64,000 nt of DNA from Methanoregulaceae archaeon UXB-2016 (lineage in GTDB: Archaea > Halobacteriota > Methanomicrobia > Methanomicrobiales > Methanospirillaceae). The stretch lies in NCBI GenBank assembly GCA_004332335.1, contig SISS01000015.1, positions 62,001 to 126,000 of the forward strand, written 5' to 3'. Both the position numbers and the translations under genes were made by a program. Positions 26,077-34,925 of the stretch are shown piece by piece (position 1 is the stretch's first letter; each line of letters starts with the position of its first letter). Under the pieces are notes generated by a model. The model searched no databases and was not told the origin of the DNA. It saw only the letters and a program-made list of their open reading frames with translations.

Positions 26077-26352
26077 TCAGACCCTGTGCATCAGCACGAT
26101 CTCGATGCTGGAGACGTTCGTCTTGCCTGCATCGGTCTCGACCTCCTCGGTCGAGGTGATGATCTCCTTCTTCATGATGCCCTGGAGAAAGCGGTTCAGC
26201 GCGATCTCGGCCGTATCGACCGCCCGGCAGATCGCCTTTCCGCGGGCCTTGATCGCGACCTCATCCGCTCCGTTCGAGAACTGGGTCACCACTGCAAGCA
26301 CATAGTTCATCACTGGTTTGTTGCCGACGTACACTGTATTGTCTTTGTCCAA
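26077..26352 (-). CDS. alba: Alba chromatin and RNA-binding protein
   Basis: 91-aa archaeal chromatin protein binding DNA and RNA as a dimer. [20 protein letters not shown] contains the conserved basic loop and first helix, and [20 protein letters not shown] the second. The usual lysine that is acetylated in crenarchaeal Alba aligns with the NKPV region. Start is TTG (26352), supported by GGAGGGGG ending a few bases upstream. It lies 15 bp behind asd, so both are likely read from the asd promoter. Confidence 0.92.
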   Translation of the reverse strand: MDKDNTVYVGNKPVMNYVLAVVTQFSNGADEVAIKARGKAICRAVDTAEIALNRFLQGIMKKEIITSTEEVETDAGKTNVSSIEIVLMHRV

Positions 26353-26367
26353 AGTGGCCCCCTCCTA

Positions 26368-27384
26368 TCAGAGGTAGTTCCTCTGTGCGATCAGTTCTGC
26401 GTTCAGGATCGAGGCGCCGGCCGCGCCCCGGATCGTGTTGTGGCCAAGCGCAATGAACCTGAGCCCCGGGCGGACGCGCCCGACCGAGACGGTCATGCCC
26501 CGCCCGCGCATCCGATCGAGGCGGGGCTGCGGCCGGTTCGGCTGATCGAAGAGCCGGATCGCCGGATCGGGCTGGGTCGGCAGGCCAGCGATCGGCGGCT
26601 GCCACGACCGGAATGCGTCCATCACCTCATCCGTCGAGGCCGGAACGTCCGCCCAGACGGCCATCGTGTGCCCGTCGATCACAGGCACGCGGTTGCAGGA
26701 GGCCGAGACGGAGAACGGGGCCGCCGTCACCGATGCCCCGTCGAACGAGCCCATGATCTTGAGCGTCTCGCTCTCCATCTTCTCCTCCTCGCCGCCGATG
26801 TACGGGATCACGTTGTCGTAGATCGCCATCGCGGGCACGCCGGCGAACCCCGCGCCCGAGATCGCCTGCATGGTCGCGACCCGTACGTCCGAAAACCCGA
26901 GGGGACGGAGGGGGGTGAGCGCCATGGTGAATATGATCGTCGAGCAGTTCGGGTTCGTCACGATGAACCCATCCTGCCCGCTGTCGCGCTGCAGATCGAT
27001 CAGCCCGAGGTGGTCGGGGTTCACCTCGGGGACCACGAGTGGGACGTCCCGGTCCATCCGGTGTGACGAGGCATTCGTACAGACTGCGAGGCCCGCGGCG
27101 GCGCAGGCCGTCTCGACCTCGCCTGCGATCTCGGCCGGCAGGGCCGAGAAGACGAGGTCGCAGTCGCGCAGGGCCTTCGGATCGGTGGGGGCGACCACCA
27201 GGTCGCCGAAAGCGTCGGGGAAGGGGGCGTCGAGCCGCCAGTCCACGACATCACTATAGCGTTTGCCCGCGCTCCGGCCCGATGCAGTCAGCGTGGTGAG
27301 CGAGAACCACGGGTGATCCGCCAGGAGCTGGACAAAGCGCTGTCCCACAGCGCCGGTCGCTCCGAGTACTCCGACGTTGATCAT
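26368..27384 (-). CDS. asd: Aspartate-semialdehyde dehydrogenase
   Basis: 338-aa enzyme reducing aspartyl phosphate to aspartate semialdehyde, the branch point for Lys, Thr, Met and Ile. N-terminal NADP site VGVLGATGAVGQRFVQLL, catalytic cysteine in VTNPNCSTI (about residue 144), ISGAGFAG and the general-base region SCNRVPVIDGHTMAVW are present. The archaeal/fungal subtype is indicated by its length and the PNCST context. A TATA-like GATTTAATACC (about 27416-27406 on the minus strand) lies about 26 nt before the ATG, so the transcript is probably leaderless. Functionally it precedes the hom gene at 34.9 kb. Confidence 0.94.
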   Translation of the reverse strand: MINVGVLGATGAVGQRFVQLLADHPWFSLTTLTASGRSAGKRYSDVVDWRLDAPFPDAFGDLVVAPTDPKALRDCDLVFSALPAEIAGEVETACAAAGLAVCTNASSHRMDRDVPLVVPEVNPDHLGLIDLQRDSGQDGFIVTNPNCSTIIFTMALTPLRPLGFSDVRVATMQAISGAGFAGVPAMAIYDNVIPYIGGEEEKMESETLKIMGSFDGASVTAAPFSVSASCNRVPVIDGHTMAVWADVPASTDEVMDAFRSWQPPIAGLPTQPDPAIRLFDQPNRPQPRLDRMRGRGMTVSVGRVRPGLRFIALGHNTIRGAAGASILNAELIAQRNYL

Positions 27385-27599
27385 GGATAATCAAATAATC
27401 GCGCTGCAGGTATTAAATCGTTTGATTTCTCCGCGCGGTTCGACGAGCTCGCTATCTCATGTCGATCGTTTCATCGACCCGCGCCGCGCAGGCGATTTCA
27501 TAACCCGATTGAACCGCGTTTTCCCAGAAAGGCTATTAACGCACCGCCGAAATGTGATCAGGAAGCACTGTTCACGACGAGCGGGCGGATCCACCAATA

Positions 27600-28715
27600 A
27601 TGAAGATACTGCGCGTTGCAAGTGACCTTTACCCGTCTGTCGTCGGCGGATACGGCATCCATGTTCACGAGATGTCCCGGATGCAGGCAGCTCTGGGCCA
27701 CGACGTGACCGTGTTGACCGCGAACCCGGACGATCTCCCTGACGAGGAGTATATTGACGGCTATCGTGTCCTCCGATTCAACCACTCGATCAAGATGGTC
27801 GGCAATACCATCAGCCCGACGCTCTTCTTCCGGCTGATGGAGATGCGTCACGATTACGACATAATCCACGCCCACTCCCACCTCTTCTTCCCGACGAACG
27901 TCTGCGCCCTTGTCAAGAAGTACGGCTCCTCCCCGCTCGTGATCACGAACCACGGGATCATGTCGGCCTCGGCCCCGCACTGGCTCAACGTTGGATACAT
28001 GAACACCCTCGGGCGCTGGACCCTGAACGCAGCCGACCGGGTGATCTGCTATACCCCGCTCGAACGAGATCGGCTCGTCTCTGAGTTCGGGGTCCATTCG
28101 GACGGCATCGCCGTGATCCCGAACGGCGTGAACACGGACGTCTTCTCTCCCGACCAGGCCCGGCGGGACGACGAGTTCCGCCGGCTCCTCTGGGTCGGAC
28201 GGTATGTCAAAGGCAAGGGGGTCGAGTTCCTCATCCACGCCGCCGCCGAGCTCGTCCGCGAGCACCCGAACCTCCGGATCACGCTCGTGGGCGAGGGACC
28301 CGAGGAGATGGAGATCCGGCAGCTCGCATCCGAACTCCGGCTCGACTCTCACATGGAGTACCTGCCGTTCATGTCCTACGACGAGATGCCGGTCCAGTAC
28401 CAGCGGGCCGAGATGCTCGTCCTCCCAAGCTTGCACGAGGGGGTGCCCCGGACCATGCTCGAGGCGATGGCCTGCGGTCGACCGGTAGTGATCTCGGAGT
28501 TCGATCATCTCCGGCACCTCGTGGACGGCTCGGGCGTGATGTTTCCGAAGGGGGACGTCAGTGCGCTCGCGCGGGCCATCCGGGGGCTTCTCGCCGCTCC
28601 GGAGGAGGCCGAGGCCCTCGGGCGACATGCGCGGGAGACGATCATGGTGCAGAACTCGTGGCGGAACACGGTCCGGTCGACCCTCGACCTCTACCATGAA
28701 CTCACCCCGGCCTGA
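27600..28715 (+). CDS. GT4-family glycosyltransferase
   Basis: 371-aa retaining glycosyltransferase with two Rossmann domains. N-terminal acceptor side: VASDLYPSVVGGYGIHVHEM; C-terminal nucleotide-sugar side: LWVGRYVKGKGVEFLIHAAA and the E-x7-E signature in LHEGVPRTMLEAMACGRPVV. No membrane segment. First of three GT4 genes followed by a multi-pass membrane protein, which looks like a surface-glycan or S-layer glycosylation cluster. It has its own promoter (CTATTAACG around 27533-27541). Sugar and acceptor unknown. Confidence 0.9.
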   Translation: MKILRVASDLYPSVVGGYGIHVHEMSRMQAALGHDVTVLTANPDDLPDEEYIDGYRVLRFNHSIKMVGNTISPTLFFRLMEMRHDYDIIHAHSHLFFPTNVCALVKKYGSSPLVITNHGIMSASAPHWLNVGYMNTLGRWTLNAADRVICYTPLERDRLVSEFGVHSDGIAVIPNGVNTDVFSPDQARRDDEFRRLLWVGRYVKGKGVEFLIHAAAELVREHPNLRITLVGEGPEEMEIRQLASELRLDSHMEYLPFMSYDEMPVQYQRAEMLVLPSLHEGVPRTMLEAMACGRPVVISEFDHLRHLVDGSGVMFPKGDVSALARAIRGLLAAPEEAEALGRHARETIMVQNSWRNTVRSTLDLYHELTPA

Positions 28716-28783
28716 GGGTGTGTCCGTCCGATGCAGCGCTCCTCGAGAATCGCCTCTGGATCGCCGGGGAGTGACGTGATCGC

Positions 28784-29887
28784 ATGAATCTACTCGTCTG
28801 TGCCTCCGAATACTATCCTTATGGCTCTGGCATCGCCAACGTGGCCTACCACGTGGTCGAACGGCTCAGGGCGCGCGGCGTCGCGTGCACGATCTGTTCG
28901 CCGACCGGCCCGGACCTCACAGTCGGGAGCGGACGCCTGATCCGCGACCTTGCGGTCGGGGGGCTCCTCCACTACTGGCACGGGGTCGCGCGGCTCCGCA
29001 ACACCGCGGATTACGACGCCGTCTGGCTCCACAACCCGCTCTTTCCGCGAGCCTCGCCGTTTCCCCGGGCCGTCGCGACAGTCCACTCGACCTACCTGAA
29101 CAAGCTCCGGCAGGGGATGGCCCCGGCGTCCTACTTCCGCATGGCCGCCGCGCTCGAACAGGGCTCCCTGACGCGGATCGCCGCCGGGGCGCGGTTCACC
29201 GCGGTCTCGGAGACCGTGCAGGCCGACCTCGAGACGATCGGGATCGACCGATCGGCGATCGCGCTGATCCCGAACGGCGTGGACACGGCCTGCTTCTCGC
29301 CCGCAGAGGACCCGGGGGCGCTCCGCCGCGCGTGGGACATCCCCGAGGACCGGACGGTCGTCCTCTTCCTCGGGCGGGTCGCCGAGGCCAAGCAGCCCCT
29401 GCGCCTGCTCGAGGTCTTTGCCCGGGTCCACGAGGCCGCACCCGAGACCCTGCTCGTGGTCGCGGGCGGCGGCGAGCAGCTCGAACGGACCCGGGCCCGG
29501 GCCCACGCGCTCGGTCTCGGTGACGCGGTCCGGTTCCTCGGGCCGGTCCCGTACGGCCGCGTCCCGGACCTCTATCGGCTCGCCGACTGCTACATCATGG
29601 CCAGCCGGAGCGAGGGAAGCCCGCTCTCGCTCCTCGAGGCGCTCTCGTCCGGCCTGCCCGCGATCGTCTCGGCGATCCCGCCGCTCTCCTTCGTCGGCGA
29701 CGAGGGGCTCGGGCGCGTGGTCGAGTTCGCCGCCCCCGAGGCGGCGGCTTCGATCGTGGAGTACCTCGGCCGCGACCTGCGGCACGAGGGCGAACGGGCG
29801 CGGGCATTCGTGACCGAGCACCACGACTGGTGCGTGATCGCGGACCGCTATCTCGCCCTCTTCGAGGCGAAGGCGGAGATTCAATGA
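28784..29887 (+). CDS. GT4-family glycosyltransferase
   Basis: 367-aa glycosyltransferase: CASEYYPYGSGIANVAYHVV at the N-terminus, ALIPNGVDTACFSP at the domain boundary, FLGRVAEAKQPLRLLEVFAR for the donor domain and SRSEGSPLSLLEALSSGLPA as the E-x7-E motif. GGGGAG lies about 11 bp before the ATG. The gene overlaps the next glycosyltransferase by 4 bp (ATGA), so the two are made together. Substrate not assignable. Confidence 0.9.
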   Translation: MNLLVCASEYYPYGSGIANVAYHVVERLRARGVACTICSPTGPDLTVGSGRLIRDLAVGGLLHYWHGVARLRNTADYDAVWLHNPLFPRASPFPRAVATVHSTYLNKLRQGMAPASYFRMAAALEQGSLTRIAAGARFTAVSETVQADLETIGIDRSAIALIPNGVDTACFSPAEDPGALRRAWDIPEDRTVVLFLGRVAEAKQPLRLLEVFARVHEAAPETLLVVAGGGEQLERTRARAHALGLGDAVRFLGPVPYGRVPDLYRLADCYIMASRSEGSPLSLLEALSSGLPAIVSAIPPLSFVGDEGLGRVVEFAAPEAAASIVEYLGRDLRHEGERARAFVTEHHDWCVIADRYLALFEAKAEIQ

Positions 29888-30969
29888 AACTTGTGCTCCT
29901 GACCCACAACGTGAGCGGCGGGCTCGTCCAGTACCTCTCGCAGCTCGCCAACGCGCTCGCGCCGAAGCTGGACCTCGTGGTCGTCGCACCCGAGGGGCTC
30001 GACCCGGCCGGGTTTCCGTTCTCGCCCGGGGTCCGCATTCGCCGGCTTCCGGTCGGCAACGTCGTCCGGACATTTATGCAGAACACACTCCTCTTCTGGA
30101 GGCCGCTGCAGTTTCTCCGCGTGCTGAGGGATGAAAACCCGGACCTCCTCCACTTCAACGGCGTCTCGCTCTGGTACGGGCTGCTTCTCCCCGTCCTCTC
30201 CCGCCGCTACCCGATCATGGTCACGGTCCACGACGTCACGCCGCACACGGGCTCACGCGCCTGGGACCAGTACCTGGGCCGGCGCCTCTTTCTCAGGTAC
30301 GCCGACGCCGTGTTCGTCCACGGGGAATGGGCGCGGCGGCAGCTCGGGGCCGGGGTCCCCGCCTACGTGATTCCGCACGGCGACTACTCGTTCTTCACCG
30401 AACTCGGCAACGAGGCCCCGATCGAGGAGGAGAACACGATCCTCTTCTTCGGTCGGATCGAGGAGTACAAGGGCCTCCGCTATCTCCTGGAGGCGATGCC
30501 GCTCGTCTGGGCGGCATCGCCGGCCACGCGCCTCGTCATCGCCGGGAGCGGCAGCCTCGGGGCCTGCAGCGACCTGCTCGGCGACGAGCGGATCGAGCTC
30601 AACAACCGGTTCATCGAGGACAGCGAGGTCCCCGGCTTCTTCCGCCGGGCGAGAGCGGTGGTCCTCCCGTACATCGAGGGGACCCAGACGGGCGTGATCC
30701 CGATCGCGTACGCGTTCCATCGCCCGGTCGTGGTCACGGATGTCGGATCCATCCCCGAGGTGGTCGAGGAGGGTCGAACGGGCTACATCGTGCCATCGCG
30801 TGACCCGAAGGCCCTGGCTTACGGAATATTGAAGTTGCTGCAGAATGAACCTTTGAGGACTACCATGGGTACGGCCGCACACGAGAAGATGACCCGGGAG
30901 CTCTCCTGGGGGCCGATCTCGGACCGGACGATCGCGGCGTACCGCGAGGTCCTGGAGCGGGCTCGATGA
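29884..30969 (+). CDS. GT4-family glycosyltransferase
   Basis: 361-aa glycosyltransferase: LTHNVSGGLVQYLSQLANAL at the N-terminus, VHDVTPHTGSRAWDQYLGRR in the acceptor domain, LFFGRIEEYKGLRYLLEAMP in the donor domain, and the C-terminal motif YIEGTQTGVIPIAYAFHRPV, a form in which the first Glu is followed by Thr-Gln-Thr-Gly as in exopolysaccharide and O-antigen transferases. Its ATG overlaps the preceding stop, and its TGA overlaps the start of the DUF2206 gene. Confidence 0.9.
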   Translation: MKLVLLTHNVSGGLVQYLSQLANALAPKLDLVVVAPEGLDPAGFPFSPGVRIRRLPVGNVVRTFMQNTLLFWRPLQFLRVLRDENPDLLHFNGVSLWYGLLLPVLSRRYPIMVTVHDVTPHTGSRAWDQYLGRRLFLRYADAVFVHGEWARRQLGAGVPAYVIPHGDYSFFTELGNEAPIEEENTILFFGRIEEYKGLRYLLEAMPLVWAASPATRLVIAGSGSLGACSDLLGDERIELNNRFIEDSEVPGFFRRARAVVLPYIEGTQTGVIPIAYAFHRPVVVTDVGSIPEVVEEGRTGYIVPSRDPKALAYGILKLLQNEPLRTTMGTAAHEKMTRELSWGPISDRTIAAYREVLERAR

Positions 30970-33191
30970 AGTTCCGCGATCCGTTTCGGCTGAACGACTG
31001 GGGGATCGTATCGTTCCTCGGAGTCGTGCTCGGGGTCCAGCTCCTGCTCTGGGGCACGCTGGTGCTCGAGGAGAACGGGGCCGGCGTACCCCTGCTCCGG
31101 CAGCTGGTCGGGTTCTTCTACCTGGCCTGGGTGCCGGGGATCATCCTGCTCCGCATCCTGCGCGTGCATGCGATCGGCGCGATAGAGACCACGCTCTTCG
31201 CGGTCGGGCTCTCGCTCGCGAGTACGATGTTCCTCGGGTTCGTGATGAACACAGTCTACCCGGTCCTCGATATCCTGAGACCGATCTCGGAGGGTCCGCT
31301 CATGATCACCTTGACGGTCTTCGTCTTCCTCGGGGCCGTGATCGCCTACATCGTGGACCGCGACTACAACCAGCCCGAGTACATCTCGACCGAGGAGTCC
31401 CTGGGCTGGCCCGTCTTCCTCTTCGCGCTCCTGCCAATCCTCTCGCTCTTCGGAGTCTGGCTCGTCAACAACTACCGGATCAATACCCTGCTCATGATCC
31501 TGCTCGCGGCGATCGCGATCGTGCCGGTACTTGTAGCGTTCCGCCAGGCCATCCCCGAGCGGTACTTCCCGTTCATAATCTGGGCGATCGCACTCGCCCT
31601 TCTCTTCCATACGGCCCTAATCTCGAACCACATCTGGGGCTGGGATATCAACCAGGAGTTCTACATCTCGAACCTCGTGGTCACCAACGCGGCCTGGGAC
31701 TTCTCGATCTACTCGAACGTCAACGCGATGCTCTCGATCGTGATGCTCGCGCCGATCTTCTCGATCATCTGCAACCTCGACATCGTCTGGGTCTTCAAGA
31801 TCGTCTACCCGCTCATCTTCTCTCTCGCGGCTCCGGCCATGTACATGGTGGCCCGTCGTCAGTCTTACGACCGGGTTGCGTTCTTCGGGACGTTCTTCTT
31901 CATCTCGTTCTTCGTGTACTTCACCGAGATGCTCCAGGTGGCGCGACAGGAGATCGCCGAGGTCTTCCTTGTCCTGATCGCGCTCCTGATCATCAACAAG
32001 GATCTGAACAAGATCAAGAAGTACATCCTCCTGATCGTCTTCTCGTTCTCGCTCGCGGTCTCGCACTACGGGCTGTCGTACCTGTTCATGGTCACGCTCG
32101 CGCTGGCCCTCGTCATCCTCGTCGTCTCCGAGGTCGGGACGGTCAACCGGCTGAAAGACCGGGTCTCGGTCTTCTTCGACTGGGAGAAGCGGGGGTACGG
32201 CCCGAACTTCCGGCCCCGCCACGCGGGAGAGCGCGCGATCACCCTCGACTACGTGCTCCTGTTCTTCATCTTCGCCATCGGCTGGTACATGTTCATCTCC
32301 TCGTCGTCGGCGCTCAACTCGATCACGGGGCTTGCGGTCCAGTTCTCGAACAACATGGTCTCGGGCTTCCTCGATCCCGAGACCACGCAGGGGCTCTCAA
32401 TCATCGTCACCGAGGCGACCACGCCGCTGCACCAGATCGGCAAGTACATCCACCTGGTGACGCAGTTCTTCATCTTCTTCGGGATCCTCTCCCTGCTGCT
32501 CAAGCCGCAGAAGATGGACTTCGGCGGCGAATACTTCTCGATCGACCGCGAGTACTTCGGGGTCTCACTTGTGAACTTCGCGCTCGCTGCGGCCGGCGTG
32601 ATTCTGCCGTTCTTCTCGAGCGCCCTGAACACCACGCGGCTCTACCAGATCACGCTGATCTTCCTAGCTCCGTTCTTCGTGATCGGCGTCTTCGAGGCCT
32701 TCCGCTTCCTGCGCCGCTTCCTGCAGCGGACCAACCTCGACCTCTCGAGCGAGACGGCCGTCCGGGCGACCTCGGCCTTCCTCTGTGTCTTCGTCCTCTT
32801 CAACACGGGGTTCATCTACTCGGCCCTCGGCGACGAGCCGACCTCGATCGCGCTCGACGATCGGATCGACTTTCCCCGCTTCGACTCGCAGGAGATCGCC
32901 GGGGCCCAGTGGCTCCACGCGGTCGGAAACCGGACGATATATTGTGATACGCCGCGCGCCGTTATGCTCGAGGGCTTCGTCGGGACGACGGCGCGCAAGA
33001 TCCCGGCAGACCCCACGCAGTTGCGGCGGAACACCTATGTCTTCCTCGGGACCTTCAACGTCCTGACCGAGAAGCTCTCGCTCACAAGGGTGAACGCGGT
33101 GCTGAAAGTCAAGGTCTACAACGACATCGGGCCGTACACGGTCAAGCGCGACGTGATCTACGACAACGGCGGCACCCGGGTCTACGAGTGA
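30966..33191 (+). CDS. DUF2206-type polytopic membrane protein
   Basis: 741-aa protein with roughly 14-16 predicted transmembrane helices (for example IVSFLGVVLGVQLLLWGTLV, FYLAWVPGIILLRIL, FTEMLQVARQEIAEVFLVLI) and a C-terminal soluble domain of about 120 residues after the last helix. The layout resembles oligosaccharyl- or mannosyl-transferase-like membrane enzymes that use lipid-linked sugars: a conserved loop WGWDINQEFYISNLVV lies where such enzymes have catalytic acidic residues. Encoded in the same overlapping operon as three GT4 enzymes, it likely acts at the membrane step of glycan assembly or transfer. That role is inferred. Confidence 0.8.
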   Translation: MKFRDPFRLNDWGIVSFLGVVLGVQLLLWGTLVLEENGAGVPLLRQLVGFFYLAWVPGIILLRILRVHAIGAIETTLFAVGLSLASTMFLGFVMNTVYPVLDILRPISEGPLMITLTVFVFLGAVIAYIVDRDYNQPEYISTEESLGWPVFLFALLPILSLFGVWLVNNYRINTLLMILLAAIAIVPVLVAFRQAIPERYFPFIIWAIALALLFHTALISNHIWGWDINQEFYISNLVVTNAAWDFSIYSNVNAMLSIVMLAPIFSIICNLDIVWVFKIVYPLIFSLAAPAMYMVARRQSYDRVAFFGTFFFISFFVYFTEMLQVARQEIAEVFLVLIALLIINKDLNKIKKYILLIVFSFSLAVSHYGLSYLFMVTLALALVILVVSEVGTVNRLKDRVSVFFDWEKRGYGPNFRPRHAGERAITLDYVLLFFIFAIGWYMFISSSSALNSITGLAVQFSNNMVSGFLDPETTQGLSIIVTEATTPLHQIGKYIHLVTQFFIFFGILSLLLKPQKMDFGGEYFSIDREYFGVSLVNFALAAAGVILPFFSSALNTTRLYQITLIFLAPFFVIGVFEAFRFLRRFLQRTNLDLSSETAVRATSAFLCVFVLFNTGFIYSALGDEPTSIALDDRIDFPRFDSQEIAGAQWLHAVGNRTIYCDTPRAVMLEGFVGTTARKIPADPTQLRRNTYVFLGTFNVLTEKLSLTRVNAVLKVKVYNDIGPYTVKRDVIYDNGGTRVYE

Positions 33192-33194
33192 GCC

Positions 33195-33818
33195 GTCGCC
33201 CGATCTCTGCCGGTGGGCCCTGATCGCCTCCTCGCTCGCCTCGTTTCTGACCCCATATATGGGTTCCTCGACCAACGCCTCGCCCCTGGCGATCGACGCC
33301 GAATTCTGCGCCGATAGGGTCCTGCTCGACTGGATCGCGACAGCCTTTCTGTTTCGACCGTGATCTTCATCATGCCGGCCGGCTCACCGACATCCACAGC
33401 TGAAAACGGCTCTTTCTGATCGGCATCGCGGTCTACCTCATGGGGACGGCGCTCTGCGTCTCTGTCCCCCCGTTCGTGGACAGCGTGCTGCAGGGGGCTC
33501 GACTCCGCCATGTTCTTCGGGGTGCTGACGGCGATCGGCCTCGGGTACGGCCTCTTCTCGTCGAACACGAACGCGATGAACGGCGATACTACGGTGTCGC
33601 CTGGGGATGCTCTCGGCCATGCGCCTGATCGGGCAGCTCCCCCTTCCTCGAAACCGTGATGCTCCCCCTGATCGTCTCTGTCGGGCGGGTCCAGCTGACC
33701 GATCTCTACGGCGACGAGCTCCTGAACGTGACCCGGATCTCGTTCGCGGTCTTTGCCGGGCTCTGCCTCGTCGGGATGTACGCGTTCTTCGTTCGGGGAC
33801 CGCGAAGAGAAGAGTGAT
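33195..33818 (+). pseudogene. Wrecked MFS drug-transporter gene
   Basis: Protein-like segments survive in different frames: LCRWALIASSLASFLTPYMG, TNASPLAIDAEFCADRVLLD and WIATAFL, then after a TGA VIFIMPAG, LFLIGIAVYLMGTALCVSV, FFGVLTAIGLGYGLFSSNTN and finally METVMLPL-like sequence, SVGRVQLTDLYGDELLNVTR, ISFAVFAGLCLVGMYAFFVR. These are the first two and the last few helices of a 14-helix major-facilitator transporter; the middle is deleted and several frameshifts are present. It lies directly behind the DUF2206 stop and ends at about 33818. Confidence 0.75.
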
Positions 33819-34921
33819 TAGAGAGGGACGGCCGGATCGAGCTGCACCTCGATCGGCACCCCTGCAGCCCCGATCGCGGCAAGGGCGCCGATCCTGCCGC
33901 GCCCCCCGACAAGCCGGGCCGCTGTCGCGTCTGCGACTGCGTTCGCCTCCTCGTGCGTGACCGAGCCTGAGCGGGCCCGATTCGAGAATGCACGGAGTGC
34001 CGGCGGTATGCGGAAACCGCGGCGGATAGCCACACCCCACTCGGGCGAGAAGGCCTCGTCCCCAACGAACCGGACCGCGTGCTCCTCGACGCGGGGAAGC
34101 GCCTCCGGCTCCACTGCGAGCTCGAGGTAACTGCAGGCGTTTCCTGCGGTCCTTCCCTCGATGGACGGATCGAGCATCACGACTCGGTGGCCGATCGGCT
34201 GGACTCCGTTCAGGCGCGCCAGGTGCTGGAGCAGGGCGAGGGCGAGGGCGAAGGTCGCCCCGCCGCCGGCCGCGTCCGTGTCGTCGATCCCGATCAGGAG
34301 GTGAGTGAGGGCCCGTGTCACGACCTCGGCCCGCACCAGGGAGCCGGCCTGCTCGAGCCGGACCTCGAGCACGCCGTCGGCATGGCCGATCATCTCGGTG
34401 AGCGAGTAGGCCGGCCCGCCGATCGACCGGAGCTCCTGGACTACCAGGTTCCCCTCGCGCCGGAGCCCCTCGACCCCGACCGCCGCCTTCGGCGCCAGGC
34501 CGATCTCGAGCGGACGGCGTCCGAGCCGCCCGGTCTCCCGAAGCAGGTTGCCATCCCGTTCGACGGCCTCGAGCACACCTCCGGCCGCACGGTGGTGATG
34601 GGCGCAGAACCCGGCGCAGGCCGAGGAGAGGCACTTGTGAAAGACCGCGACCTCGTCGCCGTCGATCGTCGTGAAGACCCGCCGGCAGGTGGAGCGCGGC
34701 ATCGCGCTGATCGCAACGAAGCGCGCCCCGTACCGCCCGCGGCTGTCGGTCTGGGCGGCCACGCAGCCCTCGGCAACGAGCCTCTTCACCCAGTCCTGCA
34801 CGGTCGACCGCGGCAGGTCGAGCCGGACGGCGATCTCGGCGATCCCGAACGAGCCCTGCTCGAGCGTGACCTGGCGCATCAGGGAGAGGAGCTGGCGCCG
34901 GCGCTCGAGGACGCGAGACAT
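33818..34921 (-). CDS. HTH protein with TiaS/methanogenesis-marker-11-like domain
   Basis: 367 aa. Residues about 1-60 are a helix-turn-helix (FGIAEIAVRLDLPRSTVQDW, VKRLVAEGCV). A Cys/His cluster CLSSACAGFCAHHH follows at about 98-111. The C-terminal half begins LLIGIDDTDAAGGGATFALA, the nucleotide-binding motif of tRNA-Ile agmatidine synthase TiaS and of methanogenesis marker 11, and continues with VMLDPSIEGRTAGNACSYLE and SPEWGVAIRRGF. This combination suggests a regulator that senses a nucleotide, phosphate ester or metal through the TiaS-like fold. Its stop overlaps the end of the MFS remnant and it lies 4 bp downstream of hom. Confidence 0.65.
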   Translation of the reverse strand: MSRVLERRRQLLSLMRQVTLEQGSFGIAEIAVRLDLPRSTVQDWVKRLVAEGCVAAQTDSRGRYGARFVAISAMPRSTCRRVFTTIDGDEVAVFHKCLSSACAGFCAHHHRAAGGVLEAVERDGNLLRETGRLGRRPLEIGLAPKAAVGVEGLRREGNLVVQELRSIGGPAYSLTEMIGHADGVLEVRLEQAGSLVRAEVVTRALTHLLIGIDDTDAAGGGATFALALALLQHLARLNGVQPIGHRVVMLDPSIEGRTAGNACSYLELAVEPEALPRVEEHAVRFVGDEAFSPEWGVAIRRGFRIPPALRAFSNRARSGSVTHEEANAVADATAARLVGGRGRIGALAAIGAAGVPIEVQLDPAVPL

Positions 34922-34925
34922 CGCC

